A stretch of 64,000 nt of DNA from positions 62,001 to 126,000 of the forward strand of contig NZ_QWET01000007.1 of assembly GCF_003573545.1 (NCBI RefSeq), written 5' to 3'. Every line of letters begins with the position of its first letter. The first letter of the stretch is position 1. Shown one piece after another: positions 8,712 through 17,109 of the stretch. This DNA comes from Mariniphaga sediminis. GTDB lineage: Bacteria > Bacteroidota > Bacteroidia > Bacteroidales > Prolixibacteraceae. The notes under the pieces were generated by a model. The model was given only the letters and a program-made list of their open reading frames with translations. It was not told the DNA's origin and ran no database searches. Position numbers and translations under genes: made by a program.

Positions 8712-10136
8712 TTATGATTTCAATTCAATACAAACCATCCTTTTCGAATCGCGCATAATTAAATACCCGTCTGCAATGGCAAACGGCGCCCAGGCATCGT
8801 GCCCGTCTTCAATCACTTTCACCTGATCAATCTGAATATACTTTTCGGTACTGGGCCTGGCAATAAAAAGCGTTCCATCATCATTCAGAATGAACAGTTT
8901 ATCATCGGCAATAAAATAGGGCCCCAGTCCGAAACGGTTTTCTGTTCCACTGGTCCATACCATTTCCTTCGGATTGTCGGGATGAACACAAACCAACTGG
9001 TTTCTGTTAGGACCACCGTCTTTGGGCACAATGCCCAAAAGATGGCCGTTCCAGTATAGCGGTGTTTGCTGTTCGCAGGCAAGGCCTTCCCGGGGGGCAT
9101 ATTTCGACAGTACGTTGATAGAGAAATTTCCATTGTTTTCCGTTAGTTCGGCCATCATTCCCCCGGCACCATAACCGGCAGTCATAAAAATTTTGCCATC
9201 TGGCATACAAACCGGTGAAGGCGCTACTACCGAGTGATTCCATACCGTTGTTTGCCAAAGGATTTTGCCAGCATCGTTGCCATCGGCAGCCACACCCACC
9301 AAAGCGCCAATGGCGCTGTAAACATACATTTTCCGGTCACAAAAGGTAAAAGGCATTACCGAGGAGTGCGACATCTTCCAGCCTTCCGGATTGGGGGTTT
9401 CCCACAATTTCTCGCCGGTTTTCATGTCGATGGCTACCATCAGGGCATTGCCGCCAGTGGCAATAATGGCTTTCCCGTCATCGACAAGCGGGCACTGACC
9501 GGTGTACCACAGCGGTACTTCCGACTCATATTCCCTGGCTACGTCGAGACCCCACATAAAGTCACCGGTTTCGCGACTGAGGCACATCACGTGGCACAAG
9601 GGCCCCATGGTCAGGATATGATTTTCGGTAACTGCCGGAATGGTGCGCGACATACCGTGGTTACGCTTAATATTCAGGTTGTAGCCGCGCACCCACATTT
9701 CTTTTCCGTCAGCCAGTGAATAGCACCGCAATATGTCGGCACGTTCTTCTTCATCGTAATCGAGTACATAAACCAGTCCTTTGTAAATAGCGGCTCCGGA
9801 ATGTCCTTCGCCCAACTCCTGCTTCCATAAAATTTTTGGTCCGTTGCTGTCAAATTTGTCGATAAGTTTTACCGGTGATTTGGAAATATTGTCAAAATCT
9901 TCTCCCCTGAAACGTGGCCAGGTTTCAGTCATTCCGGTATAACTTTCAGCAAACTGCTCAAAGTACTCTCCAATTTCCACAACCTGCGCTTCGGCGCCCT
10001 TGCCGCGGTTATCAGCGCCTTCCACGTTTATTTCGAAATCACGGGTAGGATCGGCCTGTAGCCACCATGCAATAAAACCAAGGGAAATAATCCCCAGGGA
10101 ATAGGATAGAATTTTTATGATTCGCCTGCTGTCCAT
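8712..10136 (-). CDS. Membrane-anchored PQQ-like beta-propeller protein (474 aa)
   Basis: An N-terminal transmembrane anchor (about residues 8-25, ILSYSLGIISLGFIAWWL) precedes a propeller opening with WPRFRGEDFDN. Repeated blades include YKGLVYVLDYDEEERAD, AIDMKTGEKLWETPNPEG and FIADDKLFILNDDG. It belongs to the BamB/PQQ-like repeat superfamily, whose planctomycete and Bacteroidota members have unknown roles. It is expected in the periplasm. It is upstream of the electron-transfer operon and followed by two more propellers transcribed the same way. Catalytic activity is not supported by visible motifs. Confidence 0.78.
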   Translation of the reverse strand: MDSRRIIKILSYSLGIISLGFIAWWLQADPTRDFEINVEGADNRGKGAEAQVVEIGEYFEQFAESYTGMTETWPRFRGEDFDNISKSPVKLIDKFDSNGPKILWKQELGEGHSGAAIYKGLVYVLDYDEEERADILRCYSLADGKEMWVRGYNLNIKRNHGMSRTIPAVTENHILTMGPLCHVMCLSRETGDFMWGLDVAREYESEVPLWYTGQCPLVDDGKAIIATGGNALMVAIDMKTGEKLWETPNPEGWKMSHSSVMPFTFCDRKMYVYSAIGALVGVAADGNDAGKILWQTTVWNHSVVAPSPVCMPDGKIFMTAGYGAGGMMAELTENNGNFSINVLSKYAPREGLACEQQTPLYWNGHLLGIVPKDGGPNRNQLVCVHPDNPKEMVWTSGTENRFGLGPYFIADDKLFILNDDGTLFIARPSTEKYIQIDQVKVIEDGHDAWAPFAIADGYLIMRDSKRMVCIELKS

Positions 10137-10150
10137 TGATTTTTTGTCCC

Positions 10151-10182
10151 AAACTTTCCAGGGGTTAAAACCTGGAAGGTTT
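10151..10182. repeat. Palindrome AAACTTTCCAGG / CCTGGAAGGTTT
   Basis: Twelve-base arms with a single T/C difference surround an 8-nt loop, between the 474-aa and 414-aa propeller genes. Very similar CCTGGAAGG palindromes are scattered through Bacteroidota intergenic regions (general knowledge). There is no U-tract, so it is not a clear terminator. Confidence 0.6.
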
Positions 10183-10193
10183 GAAAAGCTGTT

Positions 10194-11438
10194 TTATTTT
10201 TCTTTTATATCGAAGGCGAAAAGTACCTCGCCATGCCGCATCAGTAGCTTCCCGTCGGCAATAAACGGATGCGCCCAGTGAGGGCCCGCACCTTCGGTAA
10301 TACGGAATTCGCTGATGACTTCAAATCCATTGGGATCGGGTTTAATCAACCCAACATTTCCACGTTCGTTGTAGGCGTAAAGCAACCCGTCGGCTATTAC
10401 AATGGGGCCTTTGGTATCCCAATCGGCCACGTATTTTATTTCGCCGGTTTCCCAGTCCATACAAACCCAACGGCCACGCCGGTTGTCGAACCAGTTTGAA
10501 CCGTAAATGTATCCGTCGTGAAGCACTACTCCGCCAATGTGGTTGTCGAGTGTGTGATCGACAAATTTTTCAGTAACGGAAGTTCCGGTAGAGTCCATTG
10601 TCAGCATCACTGCCGGATAATTGTATCCCGTTGTAATAAAAATTTCATTGTTTTTTATGATCGGGGTGTTGGGCAAAATCAGGCCATTATCCTGGTATTT
10701 CCATTTTTCGGGCTGCCAGTACTGGTATGTCCAAACAACTTTTCCCGATTCCGGCTCCAACGATATCAGATGAGAGGCAGTGGCCGTCAGGATAAACCGT
10801 TGTCCGTTAAGTTCATAAGTGGTGGCTGAGATGTAGGAACGGGGACCGCCCACTGATTCACTTTTCCAGATTAATTCCCCTGTCAGTTTATTTAAAGCCA
10901 CAACGCTTGTTTCCTTTCCTCCGGGGGTGCAAATTACCTTGTCGTCAATAACCAGCGGAGTTTCAGAATTTCCCCAGACATGGTATTCGCATTGATAATC
11001 CTTGTCTACCTCAACGGCCCAGGTTTCTTCCCCTGTTTCCCTGTTGATGCAGACCACACGGCCGGTTCCACTTTGTACATAAATTCTGTCGTCTTCAACA
11101 ACTGGCGTACTTCGTGTGTCTGGAAATGACTGGTTCCAGGCCCGACCGTACGCAACCTGCCACTTCACGTTGCCATCCAGGTCAAGAGCTGTCAGGTAAT
11201 CCAGGGTATCAATCATCCCCGATACGTAAATCATATTATCTGCAAGAATAGGTGAAGACCACCCCTTCCCGATATTTTCAGCTTTCACTATTAATTCCGG
11301 GCCACCTTCAGGCCACGATTTTAAAAGGCCGGTTCCGGGGAAATGTCCGTCGCGGTCAGGGCCGCGCCATTGTGCCGGTTGGGCATTAGATGAAGAAACA
11401 ATTAGAAGCAGAATCAAACTCCTCCAAAAAACTTTCAT
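10194..11438 (-). CDS. Secreted PQQ-like beta-propeller protein (414 aa)
   Basis: A cleavable signal peptide (FWRSLILLLIVSSSNAQ) is followed directly by QWRGPDRDGHFPGTGLLK and SWPEGGPELI. This is the entry motif of the WRGP-type PQQ-like propellers that are abundant in Planctomycetes and Bacteroidota. Blades such as ALDLDGNVKWQVA, CINRETGEETWAVE and ALNKLTGELIWKSE confirm the repeats. It is closely related to the 404-aa protein immediately upstream (shared order of blades and C-terminal HWAHP/LLMRHGE), so the two are a tandem duplication. Periplasmic; ligand or enzyme activity unknown. Confidence 0.8.
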   Translation of the reverse strand: MKVFWRSLILLLIVSSSNAQPAQWRGPDRDGHFPGTGLLKSWPEGGPELIVKAENIGKGWSSPILADNMIYVSGMIDTLDYLTALDLDGNVKWQVAYGRAWNQSFPDTRSTPVVEDDRIYVQSGTGRVVCINRETGEETWAVEVDKDYQCEYHVWGNSETPLVIDDKVICTPGGKETSVVALNKLTGELIWKSESVGGPRSYISATTYELNGQRFILTATASHLISLEPESGKVVWTYQYWQPEKWKYQDNGLILPNTPIIKNNEIFITTGYNYPAVMLTMDSTGTSVTEKFVDHTLDNHIGGVVLHDGYIYGSNWFDNRRGRWVCMDWETGEIKYVADWDTKGPIVIADGLLYAYNERGNVGLIKPDPNGFEVISEFRITEGAGPHWAHPFIADGKLLMRHGEVLFAFDIKEK

Positions 11439-11500
11439 GGTTTTATTTTCGTTGGTTTAACTGAACAACAAGCCGGATTTTTGTATTGAATGTCGTCTGA

Positions 11501-12715
11501 TTACTTAATCCGGTAAGCAATCATAGTATTTCCGTGGCGCAGGTAAAGCCGTCCGTTATGAATTACCGGATGCGACCAGTGCTGCGCAGATCCCAGCTCC
11601 ACACGGGTTTTGCTTACCAGGTTAAAGCCTTCGGGAGTAGCCCCGACAAGGGCTAGTTCACCCCGATCGCTGTAGCAGTATAGCATCCCGTCGGCAGAAA
11701 TGGTAACGCCTTTCCCAATATCCGTAGCCTCATATTTTTCTTCGCCGGTTTTCCAATCAACACAGCGCCACTGGCGGTTGTTGTCGCCCGAGCCGTAAAG
11801 ATAGCCGTCAACCAGTACCATCCCGCCAATGCGGTTGTCAAGGTTTTCGTTAAACCATGCTTTGGTAACACTGCTTCCATCCGCATTAAGGTCGAGTTTA
11901 ACGCCTCCTTGTCCGTAACCGCTGAAACAGAAGAGACCGCCATCGTGATAAATGGGTGTGTTGGCATGAACCTGCCATTTGTTGGTTTGTGGATGCGACC
12001 ATAGTGTTTTGCCGTCTTTTATGTCAATCCCTATAATGTGGTCAGCCGTCATTGTAACCAAAAGCTTTCGGGCCGGAAGTTCCACCAAAAGCGGGGTGCA
12101 GTACGCTGAAAGCTCCCCATTGCCTGGTGACGACCAGACCAGGTTTCCGTTAAACCGGTTGAGTGCAACCACATTGTTTTTCTTTCCGCCGGGAGTAATA
12201 AAAATTAAGTCTTCATTCACAACCGGTGTTTCAGTAACTCCCCACCTGATGTTTCTCCCGTCTAAATCTTTAAAAACATCTTTACGCCATTTTACTCCTC
12301 CGTTGTGTGCATCCATGCAGGTCAGCACTCCGTTCCCGGAGTAGATGTAAAGCAAATCGCCGGCAACAACAGGTGTAGAACGCGAACCGGGATAACTTTC
12401 GTGAAATTCTTCGCCGTAAGGAGCCTTCCATTCCAGATTGCCATCGTAATTTAAAACAAAAATGTGACCTGTCTGGTCAATCATTCCTGAAAGATAAATC
12501 AAACCGTTGGCAAATGCCGGTGAGGAATGCCCTTCTCCCAGTTCATCGAAATGCCAAATAATTTCCGGTCCGGAATCCGGCCATTTTTTTAACAGGCCAG
12601 TTTCATCGTAAACACCGCTGCCATTTGGCCCTCTCCAACGGGTGGGCGTTTGCGAAAACACCGTTAGTCCCGTGAATATTAGTGAAATAAATAGAAAACT
12701 TACCCTTTTGAACAT
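11501..12715 (-). CDS. Secreted PQQ-like beta-propeller protein (404 aa), paralogue of the 414-aa gene
   Basis: Signal peptide (VSFLFISLIFTGLTVFSQ), then RWRGPNGSGVYDETGLLKKW. Blades such as VLNYDGNLEWKAPYG, CMDAHNGGVKWRKDV and ALNRFNGNLVWSSPG follow. The C-terminal HWSHPVIHNGRLYLRHGNT matches the corresponding part of the neighbouring 414-aa paralogue. It is the most upstream gene of the minus-strand block. The 354-bp gap above it probably holds the promoter, although I found no complete TTTG/TAnnTTTG pair on this strand. Periplasmic role unknown. Confidence 0.8.
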   Translation of the reverse strand: MFKRVSFLFISLIFTGLTVFSQTPTRWRGPNGSGVYDETGLLKKWPDSGPEIIWHFDELGEGHSSPAFANGLIYLSGMIDQTGHIFVLNYDGNLEWKAPYGEEFHESYPGSRSTPVVAGDLLYIYSGNGVLTCMDAHNGGVKWRKDVFKDLDGRNIRWGVTETPVVNEDLIFITPGGKKNNVVALNRFNGNLVWSSPGNGELSAYCTPLLVELPARKLLVTMTADHIIGIDIKDGKTLWSHPQTNKWQVHANTPIYHDGGLFCFSGYGQGGVKLDLNADGSSVTKAWFNENLDNRIGGMVLVDGYLYGSGDNNRQWRCVDWKTGEEKYEATDIGKGVTISADGMLYCYSDRGELALVGATPEGFNLVSKTRVELGSAQHWSHPVIHNGRLYLRHGNTMIAYRIK

Positions 12716-12923
12716 TGATTTTCGGTTTTAAATTAATTGCCTAAAAATAAAACCAATAAGTGATATTTACAATGCACTGTTGTAATTTATTACATGTCTA
12801 AATAGTGATATATGTTTACACTTTGTTAAGAAGTCATTAACAAAAAAACGGGCGAGTTTTTGATTCAACGAAAAATTTGAAAGTTAGTTTCCTGACTTTA
12901 ACTTAACCGAATATTAAGATAAG

Positions 12924-12954
12924 TTTGTGATGTTTAGTTCCAAACATAATTTTG
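12924..12954 (+). promoter_or_regulatory. Bacteroidota-type promoter upstream of the STING-like gene
   Basis: TTTG at 12924-12927 and TAATTTTG at 12947-12954 match the Bacteroidota -33 (TTTG) and -7 (TAnnTTTG) elements with a 19-nt spacer. A start near 12960 would give a leader of about 110 nt before the ATG at 13070. The rest of the divergent gap 12716-13069 is AT-rich with no other element I could support. Confidence 0.6.
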
Positions 12955-13069
12955 CAGACTATCAATGGCCTGCTTAATTTAGATGTTATCATTAGTCTGT
13001 ATTCCTGAATTTTGTAGTAAAATTGTAAGATAATACTATGGCCTGATAATAAGAAAATGAAAAAAGGAT

Positions 13070-13720
13070 ATGAAAAAATTAAAATTTTTCAATTTACAGG
13101 ATTTGTTAATATCTGTAATTCCCGGTTTTTTGACGATTCTCACAACAATAAAAGATTTTGAGTTTTGGATTGCACTCATTTTGGGTATAGTGGTATTACT
13201 TCTGTTTATTGTATTAATAATCAGGAAAAATATTGGAGTCTATAAGAAGGAAATCGCTGACATTCTGGCTAATGGCTACTATATTAATTTTCTCGAAAAC
13301 TTATCTTACAATTTATATGAATTTGAAAATGAGATAGAATTCGGGGATAAAAAAACAGAATTCTATGATTTGGATAAAATATCAATTGAGATAATTGTTC
13401 CCCGTTCGAATGAGAAATTATGCGAAGTTGCGGATAAACTGAATGATTCCAAAAAATTGGAGAGTATCAACCTGAAGAATCGAAAAAATAACTCCGGCTT
13501 TTGGGCCCGGGCTGAAAGAACAGGCGATTCTATTATTATAAAAGACTTCCCGAGGACTTTATTTTCATTGCCTAAATATCTTAAAAATGAATTGGGAGAA
13601 GAGTATGACGAGAAGAAGTCCATGAAATATCATAAAATTTTTACAGATAAAATAGAGAAACTTATTTCAGAAAACAGTCAAAACAGAGTATTGGCAAAGT
13701 TTAAAATAGTGGAAGAGTAG
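13070..13720 (+). CDS. Two-transmembrane protein with a prokaryotic STING-like domain (216 aa), no adjacent CD-NTase
   Basis: Two hydrophobic helices (about residues 10-27 and 31-51) are followed by a soluble domain of about 155 residues. Three blocks match the prokaryotic STING fold in order: LANGYYINFLENL (66-78), the counterpart of the first helix (GYYxNF); ISIEIIVPRS (104-113), the first core strand and loop; and RAERTGDSIIIKDFPRTLFSL (147-167), the counterpart of the lid and the D-[FY]-P-x-T ligand motif. A charged C-terminal helix and FKIVEE close it. TM-STING proteins of CBASS defence have this layout: cyclic dinucleotide (usually c-di-GMP) binding drives clustering and membrane damage. 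No CD-NTase gene lies within the window, so it is an orphan or answers a distant synthase or housekeeping c-di-GMP. GGAT-ATG supports the start. The family call rests on motif recall and has not been searched. Confidence 0.72.
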   Translation: MKKLKFFNLQDLLISVIPGFLTILTTIKDFEFWIALILGIVVLLLFIVLIIRKNIGVYKKEIADILANGYYINFLENLSYNLYEFENEIEFGDKKTEFYDLDKISIEIIVPRSNEKLCEVADKLNDSKKLESINLKNRKNNSGFWARAERTGDSIIIKDFPRTLFSLPKYLKNELGEEYDEKKSMKYHKIFTDKIEKLISENSQNRVLAKFKIVEE

Positions 13721-13833
13721 CCCCTGATCCTAATGGGACGGGGCTGAAATTGGCACCGGGAATTTGTCAGGAACGTTTAGGCGGTGAGAGAACTGACCCC
13801 GGTAGGGCATAAGGTTTTTAGTTAATTATTGAC

Positions 13834-14421
13834 ATGATAGATTTTACCAAAATGTTTGAGTCGCAGCAGGTTTTATTGAGACCTGTGAGGCGCGATGACT
13901 ACAATGAGTTTATACCATTAACGCAGGATAAAGGTTTGTGGACATACTTTACCAACGATTTATCTGAAAAGGATGCACTCCTGGCGTGGGTTGAGGCGGG
14001 AATAAAGGAGTTAACCCTTAAAAAACGGCTTGCGCTTTCCATTGTGGACAAAAAAACGAATTCTGTTGCAGGCTCCACAAGCATTGGAAATATTTCGGAA
14101 CGCGACAAAAGGGTAGAGATAGGATGGACATGGTTAGGCCGGAAATATCAGGGGAAAGGAATAAATGACCAGGCCAAATACCTGCTCCTTAAATATTGTT
14201 TTGAGGAACTTGAATGTGAGCGTGTTGAATTTAAAACCGATGTTTTGAATGAGCCGGCGAGAAATGCCCTGAAGCGCATTGGAGCCGTTGAAGAGGGAGT
14301 TTTAAGGAGCCATACCCTAATGACTCATAACCGAAGACGAGACACCATTTATTATAGTATTTTAAAAGGGGAATGGAAAAACATCAACGCAAAAACAACC
14401 GGCCTAAAAAGCTGGTTATAA
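13834..14421 (+). CDS. GNAT-family N-acetyltransferase, RimJ/RimL type (195 aa)
   Basis: The order of motifs fits the GNAT fold of RimJ/RimL proteins: LLRPVRRDDYNEF near the N terminus, VAGSTSIGNIS with EIGWTWLGRKYQGKGIND (the acetyl-CoA loop, Q/RxxGxG/A-like), then LNEPARNALKRIGAVEEGVLR near the C terminus. It would transfer an acetyl group to an amine of a small molecule or protein in the cytoplasm. It lies 113 bp after the STING-like gene in the same direction but has its own spacing, so an operon is uncertain. Confidence 0.82.
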   Translation: MIDFTKMFESQQVLLRPVRRDDYNEFIPLTQDKGLWTYFTNDLSEKDALLAWVEAGIKELTLKKRLALSIVDKKTNSVAGSTSIGNISERDKRVEIGWTWLGRKYQGKGINDQAKYLLLKYCFEELECERVEFKTDVLNEPARNALKRIGAVEEGVLRSHTLMTHNRRRDTIYYSILKGEWKNINAKTTGLKSWL

Positions 14422-14424
14422 TGA

Positions 14425-14446
14425 GGGTGATGCGGTTTGTAACCGC
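14425..14446. repeat. GGGTGATGCG hairpin unit, copy A
   Basis: GGGTGATGCG at 14425-14434 continues into the stem GCGGTT / AACCGC (14432-14437 and 14441-14446). The same 10-base lead and a compensated stem recur twice at 30.7 kb. It starts 4 bp after the GNAT stop codon. Confidence 0.55.
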
Positions 14447-14506
14447 ATTGATTCCGATTGAAAATCGCCGTTTCCAGAATATAGAGGCCGACTTTACGAC
14501 ACTACA

Positions 14507-15250
14507 ATGAGATACAGAGAAATTAAACCGGTTGGATTTTTAACCCATTTTGTTCAGTGTTTTTGGGAATATGAAAATACTGAAACGGATATTGAACATA
14601 CTATTTTGCCTGACGGTTATTTTGATTTAATTGCAGAATTTAAAAATGGAATATTTAAAAGCCTGAAAATTACCGGTGTGTGGACAAAGCCAACAAATGT
14701 AATTATTCCAAAATCGACTAAAATGTTTGCTGTCCGGTTTAAACTCCTGGCGACTGAATACCTTTTTCAACAAGAAATAAAATCCATTCTGGACACCACG
14801 AAACCGTTGCCTGCTGATTTTTGGAATATCAATAAATACCAAAGTAATGAGTTTGAATCCTTTGTTTCAGACATAACATACAGGCTGGATAATTCGATAA
14901 AACACCTCAGAGAAATCGACAACAGAAAATTACAGCTTTTTAAGTTTGTTTATCAGGATAAACCAAATTCGGTAAAAGAACTTTCACAACGCGTATTTTG
15001 GAGTAGCCGGCAAATCAATCGTTATTTCAACAACCAGTTTGGCTTTTCATTAAAAGAATTTTTAAAAATTACACGCTTTAAATCCTCTTTTAAACAAATT
15101 TCAAACGGTGATTTGTACCCTAAAAATGATTTTTTTGATCAGGCCCATTTTATCAGGGAAGTAAGAAAATATGCGGGAGCAACGCCAAAAGAATTGTATA
15201 AAAACAAAAACGACCGATTTATACAATTATCAAAGCCAAAGCAAGGGTAG
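14507..15250 (+). CDS. AraC-family transcriptional regulator (247 aa)
   Basis: The N-terminal half (YREIKPVGFLTHFVQCFWEYENT, then ILPDGYFDLIAEF and FAVRFKLLATEYLF) matches the ligand-sensing domain of DUF6597-type AraC regulators of Bacteroidota. The C-terminal half has the two-helix-turn-helix region (SVKELSQRVFWSSRQINRYFNNQFGFSLKEFLK and FDQAHFIREVRKYAGATPKELYK). It would bind DNA and likely controls the nearby small enzymes such as the VOC protein 30 bp downstream, with which it may form an operon. The inducer is unknown. Confidence 0.85.
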   Translation: MRYREIKPVGFLTHFVQCFWEYENTETDIEHTILPDGYFDLIAEFKNGIFKSLKITGVWTKPTNVIIPKSTKMFAVRFKLLATEYLFQQEIKSILDTTKPLPADFWNINKYQSNEFESFVSDITYRLDNSIKHLREIDNRKLQLFKFVYQDKPNSVKELSQRVFWSSRQINRYFNNQFGFSLKEFLKITRFKSSFKQISNGDLYPKNDFFDQAHFIREVRKYAGATPKELYKNKNDRFIQLSKPKQG

Positions 15251-15280
15251 TTTTGTCGTATAATTTTAAAAAATAGAAAA

Positions 15281-15715
15281 ATGAAAGCAGGCAAACTTAC
15301 CCCAAACTTAGAAGTAGCGGATATTAAACAAACCGTTGATTTTTATGCAGAAAATCTTGGATTTAAATTGATTATGGCTGTTCCGGAAAGTCAGGACAGT
15401 GTCGATCAGAACTTGGCAGATGACCGGCAATATGTTTATGCATTGATGCAAAAAGACGGTGTGGAACTCATGTTTCAACGTTCGGATTCTTTTAAGAATG
15501 ATGTGGTGCTTTCAAAAGGATTATCTATTGGAGCAAGCGTTTCATTTTATATGGAAATTGAAGGCATGGAAGAGTTCTACAAAATCTTGAAAGAGAAAGA
15601 GCTTTCGGTTACGGAACTTAAAACTTCCTGGTATGGCATGCAGGAATTTTACCTGAAGGACATAAATGGTTACATTCTGTGTTTTGCTCAAAAATCTGAA
15701 GGAGATGAATATTGA
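15281..15715 (+). CDS. VOC-family (glyoxalase/bleomycin-resistance) protein (144 aa)
   Basis: One beta-alpha-beta-beta-beta module starts with LTPNLEVADIKQTVDFYAENLGFKL and ends with FYLKDINGYILCFAQK, the classical VOC pattern in which the final Glu-like metal site is replaced by Cys-Phe. YALMQKDGVELMFQRSD lies between. It may bind or detoxify a small molecule; substrate unknown. The stop codon overlaps the start of the next gene, pointing to a joint transcript. Confidence 0.85.
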   Translation: MKAGKLTPNLEVADIKQTVDFYAENLGFKLIMAVPESQDSVDQNLADDRQYVYALMQKDGVELMFQRSDSFKNDVVLSKGLSIGASVSFYMEIEGMEEFYKILKEKELSVTELKTSWYGMQEFYLKDINGYILCFAQKSEGDEY

Positions 15716-16058
15716 AGAATTAAGAGATTATTGTTTGTCGATGAAAGGGGCAGAAGAAAAAATGCCCTTTGACAACAAAACATTAGTGTTTTCTGTTAAA
15801 GGGAAGATGTTCTGTGCTACCGATGTGGAGGATTATGAGCTGATTAATCTTAAATGTAATCCCGAGGAGGCCATTTTGTTGCGTGAAAAATATGAGGACG
15901 TAATTCCCGGTTATTATATGAATAAGAAACATTGGAATAGTATAAAAACAAACGGTAGTATTTCAGATACATTACTGGAAGAATGGATTAGAAACTCCTA
16001 TAACCTGGTTGTTGCCGCTCTTCCAAAAAAAGTACAAAAAGAACTGGCAGAAGAATAG
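15705..16058 (+). CDS. MmcQ/YjbR-family protein (117 aa)
   Basis: The start is set at ATG 15705 because GGAG stands just before it and the sequence from MNIEELRDYCLSMKGAEEKMPFD onward matches the MmcQ/YjbR (CyaY-like fold) family. Also seen are LVFSVKGKMFCATDV, KCNPEEAILLREKY and the typical PGYYMNKKHWNSI. The family is described as DNA-binding-like but its role is not settled. It overlaps the VOC gene by 11 bp, so the pair is translationally coupled. Confidence 0.82.
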   Translation: MNIEELRDYCLSMKGAEEKMPFDNKTLVFSVKGKMFCATDVEDYELINLKCNPEEAILLREKYEDVIPGYYMNKKHWNSIKTNGSISDTLLEEWIRNSYNLVVAALPKKVQKELAEE

Positions 16059-16109
16059 AAAGAGCGCAACAGAAAGGTCTGATTCAAACAGACAATAAAA
16101 GATATAGAT

Positions 16110-16209
16110 ATGAAACGAACATGAATTTTAATTCTTTAAATTCACAAACCTGCCTACCGGCAGACAGGCAAGAAGAATTAAAATTGACTTAGGTCGAACT
16201 TCGTTTCAT
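16110..16209. repeat. 100-bp nested palindrome
   Basis: Three inverted pairs are nested. The outer pair is ATGAAACGAA (16110-16119) with TTCGTTTCAT (16200-16209). The middle pair is AATTTTAATTCTT (16124-16136) with AAGAATTAAAATT (16173-16185). The core CCTGCCTACCGGCAGACAGGCA (imperfect, 16149-16170) resembles the CCTGCCGGCAGG-type palindromes common in Bacteroidota. It fills most of the gap between the MmcQ and methyltransferase genes. It could be a miniature mobile element or a structured RNA; no coding capacity. Confidence 0.6.
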
Positions 16210-16253
16210 CGGGAGTTACATCGAATACAAACGAAATAAACAATTTTAATGAG

Positions 16254-17006
16254 ATGAAGTGGAATACGAATCTGTATGACCAAAAACATGATTTTGTTTC
16301 GGGCTATGGGAAAGATGTAATTAAGTTACTGGCGCCTGAAAAGGGAGAAGATATTTTGGATTTGGGGTGTGGAACCGGCGATTTAGCTGAAATCATCAGT
16401 CAAACTGGCGCCAATGTATTGGGGATCGACAGTTCTGAGGAAATGATAAAAAGGGCCCGGGAGAAATATCCTCACATTGAATTTATGGTAGCCTCTGCTG
16501 ACAACTTTAGCTTCGGAAAAAAAATGGATGCGGTTTTCTCTAATGCAACGCTGCACTGGGTGCTGGAAAAAGAAAAAGCCGTAGACTGTATTTATAACAG
16601 CTTGAAAAAGGGAGGGAGATTTGTTGCCGAGTTTGGGGGAAAAGGAAATGTTGGAAACATCGTTTCAGCCCTGAGAAGTACCTTGGAAAAACACGGATAC
16701 GTTGATCTTGCCCAAAAGCAATTGTGGTATTTTCCCTCACTTTCTGAATATGCTTTCTTGCTGGAAACAAAGGGATTTAGGGTAGAATGGGCTTCTCATT
16801 TCGACAGGGACACACCGCTGAAAGACAATGATGGAATGAAGAATTGGATTTATATGTTTGGCAAATCTTTCCTGGAAACATTAGATGATTCCATTACAGA
16901 ACAAATTTTATCGGAAGTGGAAGAGAAAGTGAGACCCACAAACTTTAAGGACAATCAATGGTATGCAGACTATGTGAGATTGAGAGTGGTGGCCGTAAAG
17001 CAATAA
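16254..17006 (+). CDS. Class I SAM-dependent methyltransferase (250 aa)
   Basis: Motif I is clear (ILDLGCGTGDLAEI, about residues 34-47). Motif II-like VLGIDSSEEMIKRAREKYP follows, then DAVFSNATLHWVLEKEKAV, typical of trans-aconitate methyltransferase-like and BioC-like enzymes. The substrate cannot be told. It begins with ATG at 16254 right after the nested palindrome and ends the plus-strand accessory block. Confidence 0.82.
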   Translation: MKWNTNLYDQKHDFVSGYGKDVIKLLAPEKGEDILDLGCGTGDLAEIISQTGANVLGIDSSEEMIKRAREKYPHIEFMVASADNFSFGKKMDAVFSNATLHWVLEKEKAVDCIYNSLKKGGRFVAEFGGKGNVGNIVSALRSTLEKHGYVDLAQKQLWYFPSLSEYAFLLETKGFRVEWASHFDRDTPLKDNDGMKNWIYMFGKSFLETLDDSITEQILSEVEEKVRPTNFKDNQWYADYVRLRVVAVKQ

Positions 17007-17109
17007 CCGCCAGCCACTTTCCCGATTGATTGACAGGATTTCCTGTGCTACGTTCATTGGGCATCAGTCGGAACCCAAAGCCCCGACAGCCTTTGTATTT
17101 TTAAATAAC

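Noticed and set aside
13719-13745. AGCCCC/GGGGCT inverted pair after the STING-like gene as a terminator
   Set aside because: The loop is 15 nt and no T-tract follows; the support is too weak.
13721-17006. Search for a CD-NTase or Cap accessory gene beside the STING-like gene
   Set aside because: The genes there are GNAT, AraC, VOC, MmcQ/YjbR and a methyltransferase; none has the nucleotidyltransferase motif.
17030-17050. CAGGA/TCCTG pair between the methyltransferase and feo genes as a bidirectional terminator
   Set aside because: The stem is short and has no T-tract on either side.
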